Positions 52,669-57,899 of a DNA stretch of 57,899 nt are shown here, in pieces. The DNA comes from Bradyrhizobium sp. 190 (GTDB taxonomy: Bacteria > Pseudomonadota > Alphaproteobacteria > Rhizobiales > Xanthobacteraceae): contig NZ_JADPJL010000070.1 in the NCBI RefSeq assembly GCF_023073415.1, positions 1 to 57,899 of the forward strand. Direction: 5' to 3'. Positions within the stretch are counted from its first letter, which is position 1. Each line of letters begins with the position of its first letter. Both the position numbers and the translations under genes were made by a program. Below the pieces are notes generated by a model that did no database searches, had not been told where the DNA came from, and saw only the letters and a list, made by a program, of their open reading frames with translations.

Positions 52669-52717
52669 GGTCTCGACTCCTTCTGGGTCTAAGCGGTCGA
52701 GTCCGCTACTTGTTCCA

Positions 52718-53143
52718 TTATTCGTGCTCATTGATAGCAATTGTCTTAACGACCCTTTCAGGCTCCGGCCTGGCGAGGTCGATCGACAACAGCCCGTTTT
52801 TCAGATCCGCGCCCAGCACCAGCATCCCCTCCGCCAGCACGAAGGTGCGCTGGAAGTGGCGCGCGGCGATGCCGCGATGGATGTATTGCCGGGCCTTGTC
52901 GTCCTGCTGGCGGCCCCGGATCACGAGCTGGTTTTCCTCAGTGCTCACATCGAGTTGGTCGCGGGTAAAACCCGCTACCGCGAGCGTGATGCGTAACCGT
53001 TCGGGCTGGCCGTTGGCACGGTCACACCGCTCGATGTTGTAGGGAGGATAACCGTCGGCGCCTTTGACGACGCGATCGAGCGCGCGCTCGATTTCGTCGA
53101 ACCCAAGCAGGAACGGACTGGATAACGAAGGAACACGAGACAT
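52718..53143 (-). CDS. Small heat-shock protein (Hsp20/alpha-crystallin)
   Basis: 141 residues. The alpha-crystallin domain runs from YPPYNIERCD to the C-terminus (RITLAVAGFTRDQLDVSTEENQLVIRG, RGIAARHFQRTFVLAEGM), with the L-x-I/V-like tail replaced by PERVVKTIAI. It is an IbpA-type ATP-independent holdase that keeps unfolded proteins soluble. The ATG at 53143 follows AGAGGA, which is buried in a ROSE-like hairpin; the longer open frame to 53191 would run through that leader and is rejected. A sigma-32 promoter lies upstream at 53230-53258. DUF1150 follows as the second gene. Confidence 0.95.
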   Translation of the reverse strand: MSRVPSLSSPFLLGFDEIERALDRVVKGADGYPPYNIERCDRANGQPERLRITLAVAGFTRDQLDVSTEENQLVIRGRQQDDKARQYIHRGIAARHFQRTFVLAEGMLVLGADLKNGLLSIDLARPEPERVVKTIAINEHE

Positions 53144-53145
53144 TA

Positions 53146-53220
53146 CAAAGTCCTCTCGAAGCGACTTTGAGGGGCCCTTGCGGCGCCCCATTCAACCGGC
53201 CGGCCGACTTGCCGTCCGGT
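53146..53220 (-). ncRNA. ROSE-like RNA thermometer in the hsp20 5' UTR
   Basis: Three successive hairpins are drawn on the minus-strand leader: 53195-53220 (ACCGG/CCGGT arms), 53171-53189 (GGGGC/GCCCC arms) and 53146-53169. In the last, CAAAGUC pairs with GACUUUG, then a bulged G, then CU with AG around UCGAG. This places the ROSE motif UCGCU against AGGA of the ribosome site. That is the defining feature of ROSE elements, first described in Bradyrhizobium small heat-shock genes. Melting at high temperature would free translation. Confidence 0.85.
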
Positions 53221-53229
53221 CACAAGGGA

Positions 53230-53258
53230 ATATGGGGGTGATTTGGGAACGGTTCAAG
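53230..53258 (-). promoter_or_regulatory. Sigma-32 (RpoH) promoter of hsp20
   Basis: On the minus strand CTTGAA (53258-53253), a 15-base spacer and CCCCATAT (53237-53230) match the heat-shock consensus closely. Transcription would begin near 53224, giving a leader of about 80 bases that just contains the three ROSE hairpins. Confidence 0.85.
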
Positions 53259-53328
53259 CGCCTCTGAAAGCTGCGTAAATCGGCCGCGGCGGGGGGGGTC
53301 ACAGGCTTTTGCGCTGGTAAAGGACGGT

Positions 53329-54420
53329 TCAGGAACCGATTCGCTTGCGGCCATCGGCGGTAAAAAGATGCAGCTTGTCGCTGGCGACGACCGCCCTGAT
53401 TCGCTCGCCGATGGCGGGGCCTATGGCGCCGGGAATCCGCACGATGATTTCGCCGGGCGGCAGCTCGCCCGGGGTCGCCGCGACGCCCTGCTCCTCCTGT
53501 TGACGGGTGCCGTAGATGAAAGTTTCGGCGCCGACCCGCTCGATCGCTTCCACGGTGAGGCCGAGCGCCACGCCGCCGGAAACCGTTTCGTTCGTGATGA
53601 CGAAATCCTCAGGGCGAATGCCGAGGATGCCGGCTTCGCTGGCTCTGATATCGCCGGCCAGCTGCGATTTGATCTCGTCGGAGCGCAACGGCATCAGATT
53701 CATCGGCGGCGCGCCGATGAAGGAGGCGACGAAGGTGGTCGAAGGCTTCTGGTAGATGTCGAGCGGATTGCCGATCTGCTCGACCTGGCCGCCGTTCATG
53801 ACCACCAGAATATCGGCCAGTGTCATCGCCTCGAGCTGGTCGTGGGTGACGTAGATCGAGGTCGTGGACAGGCGGCGCTGCAATTTGCGGATTTCGACCC
53901 GCATCGCGATGCGCAGCTTGGCGTCGAGGTTCGACAGCGGCTCGTCGAACAGAAACACCTTTGGCTGCCGCACGATCGCACGGCCCATCGCTACCCGCTG
54001 GCGCTGGCCGCCGGACAATTGCCGCGGCTTGCGGTCGAGCATCGCGCCGAGTTCGAGAATGCGCGCGGCTTCTTCGACGCGGGTCTTGATCTCGGGTTCG
54101 GCCATGCCGCGGTTGCGCAAGCCGTAGGCCATGTTGTTGTAGACGCTCATATGCGGGTAGAGCGCGTAGTTCTGGAACACCATCGCGATGTCGCGGTCGG
54201 CCGGCTCGATCTGGTTGACGACGCGCCCGCCGATATCGATCTCGCCGCCGGTGATGGTCTCCAGGCCTGCGACCATGCGCAGCAGCGTGGATTTTCCGCA
54301 GCCGGACGGGCCGACCAGCACGCAGAACTGGCCGTCGCCGACGTCGAAATCGATGCCCTTGATGGCCTCGAAGCCGCCGGCATAGGTCTTGCGGACATTA
54401 CGGAGGGTGACGTTAGCCAT
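53329..54420 (-). CDS. ugpC: Glycerol-3-phosphate ABC transporter ATP-binding protein
   Basis: 363 residues. ABC motifs are complete: Walker A GPSGCGKST near 38-46, Q-loop MVFQNYALYPHMS, signature LSGGQRQRVAMGRAI near 133-147, Walker B VFLFDEPLSNLD near 153-164, and H-loop TH near 190. The last 120 residues are the TOBE/MOI-type regulatory domain of MalK-like subunits. Proteins of this type energise UgpA-UgpE. It is the last gene of the ugpBAEC operon; the assignment rests on the operon and not on specific residues. Seven bases separate it from ugpE. Confidence 0.93.
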   Translation of the reverse strand: MANVTLRNVRKTYAGGFEAIKGIDFDVGDGQFCVLVGPSGCGKSTLLRMVAGLETITGGEIDIGGRVVNQIEPADRDIAMVFQNYALYPHMSVYNNMAYGLRNRGMAEPEIKTRVEEAARILELGAMLDRKPRQLSGGQRQRVAMGRAIVRQPKVFLFDEPLSNLDAKLRIAMRVEIRKLQRRLSTTSIYVTHDQLEAMTLADILVVMNGGQVEQIGNPLDIYQKPSTTFVASFIGAPPMNLMPLRSDEIKSQLAGDIRASEAGILGIRPEDFVITNETVSGGVALGLTVEAIERVGAETFIYGTRQQEEQGVAATPGELPPGEIIVRIPGAIGPAIGERIRAVVASDKLHLFTADGRKRIGS

Positions 54421-54427
54421 GACTACC

Positions 54428-55276
54428 CTACTTCTCCGTCTCGACCAGGCCGCGCACGAACAGCCGTTGCATGAATACGACGACCGCGACCGGCGGCAGC
54501 ATCGCGAGAATGGCGGTCGCCATCGCGAGTTGCCATTCGGCGAGTTCGTCGGTCGTATACAGCATCTTCTTGATGCCGATGACGATGGTCTGCATCGAAT
54601 CCTGCGTGGTGATCAAAAGCGGCCACAAATATTGATTCCAGCCATAGATGAACTGGATCACGAACAGCGCGGCGATCGTCGTCACCGAGAGCGGCAGCAG
54701 CGTATCCCAGAAGAAGCGGAAGGGACCTGCGCCGTCGATCCGCGACGCCTCCAGCAATTCTTCAGGGATGGTCATGAAGAACTGCCGGAACAGCAGCGTT
54801 CCCGTGGCGGACGCAATCAGCGGCAAGATCAGTCCGGCATAGGTGTCGAGCATCTTGAGGTCGGCCACCACCTTGTAGGTCGGATAGATGCGGACCTCTA
54901 CGGGGAGCATCAGCGTGACGAAGATGATCCAGAACGCGGTCTTGCGGAACGGAAAGCGGAAATACACCACCGCATAGGCGGACAGCATCGAAATGAAGAT
55001 TTTGCCGAGCGCAATGCCGAACGCGGAGATGAACGAGTTGATCAGCATCTGAGCGACCGGCTCGCGGCTGGTGCGGGCGCCGCCGACGAATATCGCGCGG
55101 TAGTAATTTTCCAGCATTTGATCGCCGGGCGACAGCGGCATTCTGCCACCGACCACAGTGGCGGCGTCGTAGGTGGAGGCGATCAGCGCCAGATAGACCG
55201 GAAAGGCGACGATGAACACGCCAAGCGTGAGGATCGCATAGGCGATGATGTCGCTGAGCGGGCGGTGCTCGACCAT
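54428..55276 (-). CDS. ugpE: Glycerol-3-phosphate ABC transporter permease UgpE
   Basis: 282 residues, the usual length. Six hydrophobic helices and the permease EAA motif EELLEASRIDGAGPFRFFWDTLLPLS near 170-195 (contact to the ATPase). The start MVEHRPLSDIIAYAILTLGV and the segment LPVEVRIYPTYKVVADL are typical UgpE. Its ATG shares its A with the ugpA stop (TGATG), so translation is coupled. The open frame upstream of the ATG is the ugpA gene in another frame. Confidence 0.95.
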   Translation of the reverse strand: MVEHRPLSDIIAYAILTLGVFIVAFPVYLALIASTYDAATVVGGRMPLSPGDQMLENYYRAIFVGGARTSREPVAQMLINSFISAFGIALGKIFISMLSAYAVVYFRFPFRKTAFWIIFVTLMLPVEVRIYPTYKVVADLKMLDTYAGLILPLIASATGTLLFRQFFMTIPEELLEASRIDGAGPFRFFWDTLLPLSVTTIAALFVIQFIYGWNQYLWPLLITTQDSMQTIVIGIKKMLYTTDELAEWQLAMATAILAMLPPVAVVVFMQRLFVRGLVETEK

Positions 55277-56157
55277 CAGTACTGCACCTTGCGCTCGACA
55301 TATTTGAACTGGATCGCGGTCAGCGCGATCACGATCACCATCAGCACCACCGACTGCGCGGCCGAGCCGCCAAGGTCGCCGCCGAGGCGCCCGTCGGCAA
55401 ACACCTTGTAGACCATGGTGGTGGTCGCGCCGGCCGGGCCGCCGCCGGTGACCGCGTCGATGATGCCGAAGGTGTCGAAGAAGACGTAGACGACATTGAC
55501 AACCAGCAGGAAGAATGTCGTCGGCGACAGCAGCGGAAAGGTGATGGTCCAGAACCGCCGCAGCGGACCGGCGCCGTCGATCGCGCTGGCTTCCAGCACG
55601 CTCTTGGGGATCGACTGCAGGCCGGCCAGGAAGAACAGGAAATTGTAGGAGATCTGCTTCCACACCGCAGCCATCACCACAAGCGCCATGGCGTGGTTGC
55701 CGTTCAGCAGCGGATTCCAGTCGAAATTCATCCAGCGCAGCGGGCGTGCCAGCGTGCCGAGCGAGGGATGAAACATGAAGATCCACAGCACGCCGGCAAC
55801 CGCAGGCGCTACCGCATAGGGCCAGATCATCAGGGTCTTGTAGGCGCCGGCGGCTTTCAGGTTCTTGTCGGCCTGGGTGGCAAATAGCAGCGCAATGGAG
55901 AGCGACAACGCCGCAACCAGCGAGGAGAACACTACGGTCACCAGCATAGATGCGTAATATTCGGGCTGGGCGAACAGCGACTGGTAATTTTCCAGGCCGA
56001 CGAATTCCGAGGTCAGCCCGAATGCGTCCTCGCGCAGGAAAGACTGCCAAACTGCCTGGCTCGCCGGCCAGTAGAAAAATACGAATGTAATGATGAGCTG
56101 CGGCACCAGCAGCAGATATGGAAGCAGCTTGTTGTTGAAGACGACAGACTTTTCCAT
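55276..56157 (-). CDS. ugpA: Glycerol-3-phosphate ABC transporter permease UgpA
   Basis: 293 residues. Six hydrophobic helices, the start NNKLLPYLLLVPQLIITFVFFYWPA and the EAA motif SVLEASAIDGAGPLRRFWTITFPLL near 194-218 fit UgpA. GGGPAGATTTMVYKVFAD near 238-255 is characteristic. It forms the channel with UgpE. It lies 65 bases downstream of ugpB, with a stem-loop between them. Confidence 0.95.
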   Translation of the reverse strand: MEKSVVFNNKLLPYLLLVPQLIITFVFFYWPASQAVWQSFLREDAFGLTSEFVGLENYQSLFAQPEYYASMLVTVVFSSLVAALSLSIALLFATQADKNLKAAGAYKTLMIWPYAVAPAVAGVLWIFMFHPSLGTLARPLRWMNFDWNPLLNGNHAMALVVMAAVWKQISYNFLFFLAGLQSIPKSVLEASAIDGAGPLRRFWTITFPLLSPTTFFLLVVNVVYVFFDTFGIIDAVTGGGPAGATTTMVYKVFADGRLGGDLGGSAAQSVVLMVIVIALTAIQFKYVERKVQY

Positions 56158-56184
56158 TCAAGCCGCTTGCGTGATGCGAGAGAT

Positions 56185-56211
56185 GCTCCCTCCCCGAGTG
56201 GGAGAGGGAGC
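56185..56211 (-). promoter_or_regulatory. Intercistronic stem-loop between ugpB and ugpA
   Basis: GCTCCCTC/GAGGGAGC arms plus three inner C-G pairs with one bulge form an 11-bp stem, 11 bases after the ugpB stop. No T run follows. The position mirrors the stem-loop after the TRAP binding-protein gene. Confidence 0.6.
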
Positions 56212-56222
56212 CTTGGTGGGTC

Positions 56223-57536
56223 TTACTTTGCCGTCTTTTCGAACGTACGCAACATCGCATTGCCGCGCGCGACCGCCGCGTCCAACGCTTCCTTGGCGTT
56301 TTTCTTGCCGGCAAGGGCTGCTTCCAATTCTTCGGCCCAGAGGTCGCGCATCTGCACCATGTTGCCGAAGCGCAGGCCGCGGGAGTTTTCGGTCGGCTCC
56401 TTGTTGGTCAGTTCCTTCAGCGGCGTCTGCAGCGTCGGGTTCTTCTCGTAGAAGCCGTCCTTGACGGTCTTCTCATAGGCCGCCTTGGTGATCGGCAGGT
56501 AGCCGGACTTCTGGTGCAGATCGGCCTGGCGGTCGGTTGCGGACAGGAATGTGAAGAACTTGGCGACGCCCTTGTATTCTTCAGGCTTCTTGCCGCCCAT
56601 CACCCACAGCGAGGCGCCGCCGATGATCGAGTTCTGCGGCGCGCCAGCGACGTCGGGATAATAGGGCATCGGCGCCGAGGTGAAGTCGAACTTGGCGGTG
56701 CTCTTGGCGGTCGCATAATAACCCGACGAGGTCAGGAAGATCGCGCATTCGCCCGAGGCAAAGCGGTTCTCGCTGGCGTTGGCGCGGCCGGCATAGTCGT
56801 AGGTCTTGTCCTTCTGAAGTTCGATCAGGTTCTCCAGGTGCTTCACATGCAGCGGCGAGTTGAATGTCAGTACGGTGTCGAAGCCGTCGAGGCCATTCGC
56901 CTTGGTGCCGATCGGCACGTTATGCCAGGCCGAGAACTGCTCGATATTCACCCAGCTCGCCCAGGCGTTGGAGAATCCGCAGGTCGTGTGCCCGGCCGCC
57001 TTCAGCTTCTTGGCGGCGTCGAACACTTCCGGCCAGGTTTTCGGAATCTCGGCGATGCCGGCCTTCTTCAGTTCGTCCTTGTTGATCCACATCACGGTCG
57101 ACGAGGAATTGAAGGGGAACGACAGCATGTCGCCCTTCGAGGTCGAGTAGTAGCCGGTGATGGCCGGCAGGTAGGCCTTGGGGTCGAACGGCTCGCCGGC
57201 GTCCTTCATCAGCTGGTAGACCGGCTTGATGGCGCCGGTGGCGCTCATCATCGTGGCGGTGCCGACTTCGAACACCTGAATGATGTGTGGTGCGGTGCCG
57301 GCGCGGAACGCGGCGATACCGGCATTCATGGTGTCGGGGTAGCTGCCCTTGAAGGTCGGGACGACCTTGTAGTCGGACTGGCTGGCGTTGAAGTCCTCGG
57401 CGAGCTTGTTGACGATGTCGTTGTTGCCGCCGGTCATGGCGTGCCACCACTGGATCTCGGTCACAGCGTAAGCAGGCGTTGCGAGCGCCAGCGCAACGGT
57501 TACTGCCGCCGCTGCGCCGAATTGTCGAAGTGCCAT
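56223..57536 (-). CDS. ugpB: Glycerol-3-phosphate ABC transporter periplasmic binding protein
   Basis: 437 residues. A signal peptide (FGAAAAVTVALALATPAYA) is followed by a UgpB-type binding protein: EIQWWHAMTGGNNDIVNKLAEDFN near 27-50, GSYPDTMNAGIAAFRAG near 62-78, and late ENSRGLRFGNMVQMRDLW near 388-405. It captures sn-glycerol-3-phosphate or its diesters for UgpAEC. The ATG at 57536 follows CCGGAGGAATT. A PHO box lies 55 bases upstream, so phosphate starvation should switch the operon on. Confidence 0.95.
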   Translation of the reverse strand: MALRQFGAAAAVTVALALATPAYAVTEIQWWHAMTGGNNDIVNKLAEDFNASQSDYKVVPTFKGSYPDTMNAGIAAFRAGTAPHIIQVFEVGTATMMSATGAIKPVYQLMKDAGEPFDPKAYLPAITGYYSTSKGDMLSFPFNSSSTVMWINKDELKKAGIAEIPKTWPEVFDAAKKLKAAGHTTCGFSNAWASWVNIEQFSAWHNVPIGTKANGLDGFDTVLTFNSPLHVKHLENLIELQKDKTYDYAGRANASENRFASGECAIFLTSSGYYATAKSTAKFDFTSAPMPYYPDVAGAPQNSIIGGASLWVMGGKKPEEYKGVAKFFTFLSATDRQADLHQKSGYLPITKAAYEKTVKDGFYEKNPTLQTPLKELTNKEPTENSRGLRFGNMVQMRDLWAEELEAALAGKKNAKEALDAAVARGNAMLRTFEKTAK

Positions 57537-57590
57537 GGAATTCCTCCGGGTTGGGGTCGTCACCTTCGTTTCGCGCGATAACAGCGCCGG

Positions 57591-57608
57591 ATGACGTGCA
57601 AATGACCG
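57591..57608 (-). promoter_or_regulatory. PHO box (PhoB site) of the ugp operon
   Basis: On the minus strand the 18 bases CGGTCAT-TTGC-ACGTCAT match the two-repeat PHO box CTGTCAT-N4-CTGTCAT at 6 of 7 and 5 of 7 positions. It lies 55 bases upstream of the ugpB ATG, the expected place. ugp genes are PhoB-controlled in other bacteria, including rhizobia. Confidence 0.75.
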
Positions 57609-57685
57609 TATAAGCGAAAGGATGGTATCGGGGAAGCGTGCGCGGAGGGAAGCCGGAAAATAGGCGAAGGCCAGGTCAAGTAGTT

Positions 57686-57818
57686 CGTCGTCCCGGCCAA
57701 GCGAAGCGCGCGCCGGGACCCATACGCCGCGGCTCCTCGGTTTTGCACTTGGCCGGACGTCTTGCTTAATGATTCAGGTCGGTGGCTATGGGTCCCTGCT
57801 TTCGCACTAGCAGATGCA
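57686..57818. repeat. Dispersed repeat DNA upstream of ugpB
   Basis: Contains CGTCGTCCCGGCCAAGCGAA...CGCCGGGACCCATACGCCGCGG and, 50 bases on, an inverted GGTGGCTATGGGTCCCTGC. Both halves belong to a family of GGGACCCATA palindromes common in bradyrhizobia (from memory). Confidence 0.65.
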
Positions 57819-57899
57819 CACATCGTGGCTGCGACGGAATGACTCGCTATGTTGATTTGGTCTTCCATGGTGACGAATTGCTGTGATTCTGTGTCTGGC

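Larger units (their letters stand above)
57537..57899. other. ugpB upstream region to the window edge (363 bp)
   Basis: It holds the ugpB ribosome site, the PHO box (57591-57608) and repeat DNA (57686 onward). The 102-codon minus-strand frame 57560-57868 runs through repeats and is not considered a gene. No further gene is visible before the edge. Confidence 0.6.

Noticed and set aside
57560..57868. 102-codon minus-strand frame upstream of ugpB
   Set aside because: It passes through dispersed repeats and the PHO box, and its peptide looks like translated repeat DNA.

Overview
The window reads as chromosomal DNA of a slow-growing alphaproteobacterium, most likely Bradyrhizobium or a close relative in the Nitrobacteraceae. 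The evidence is high GC, the conserved lptC-lptA-lptB-rpoN-hpf-ptsN block, a small heat-shock gene behind a sigma-32 promoter and a ROSE-type RNA thermometer, and many short palindromic repeats of the kind scattered through bradyrhizobial genomes. The genus call is inference from reading. No database was searched.

Layout. 1-9 kb: the end of an unknown gene, tRNA-Thr(CGT), a SAM-cyclase-AAA regulator, an odd AT-rich patatin-like gene with altered catalytic residues, small secreted proteins and a NodB-type deacetylase. 9-14 kb: a five-gene minus-strand operon with a TRAP transporter (binding protein, small and large permease), an amidase and an unlisted 57-residue membrane protein. 14-24 kb: an MFS exporter, a Tat-exported hydrolase, a cytochrome P450, a second class III cyclase, a cupredoxin behind a Fur-like palindrome, a TerB-like protein, an SDR and a glutamine amidotransferase. 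24-29 kb: a gene remnant, a crotonase, tRNA-Ala(CGC), yggT, DUF167, folD, an M20 peptidase boxed by inverted 110-bp repeats, and ppa. 29-34 kb: a GNAT protein, a tight four-gene plus-strand operon (hydrolase, DUF2269, SDR-DoxX fusion, DCC thiol-disulfide protein) and an amine oxidase. 35-43 kb: typA, a Crp/Fnr regulator, a lone receiver, queG, a GST, uppP, an NDUFA9-like protein, tRNA-Leu(CAG) and a frameshifted TPR lipoprotein pseudogene.

43-52 kb is a core block: a RNase D-like exonuclease, LPS transport genes lptC, lptA and lptB, then rpoN, hpf and ptsN, followed by a chemoreceptor. 52-58 kb holds a GNAT remnant, the hsp20-DUF1150 operon with its thermometer, and the ugpBAEC glycerol-3-phosphate importer behind a PHO box.

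The strongest regulatory readings are the sigma-32 promoter plus ROSE-like 5' UTR of hsp20, the PHO box of ugpB, and stem-loops placed between binding-protein and permease genes in both importer operons. The least explained gene units are the SDR-DoxX/DCC operon and the altered patatin. No CRISPR array, phage or complete insertion sequence was seen.
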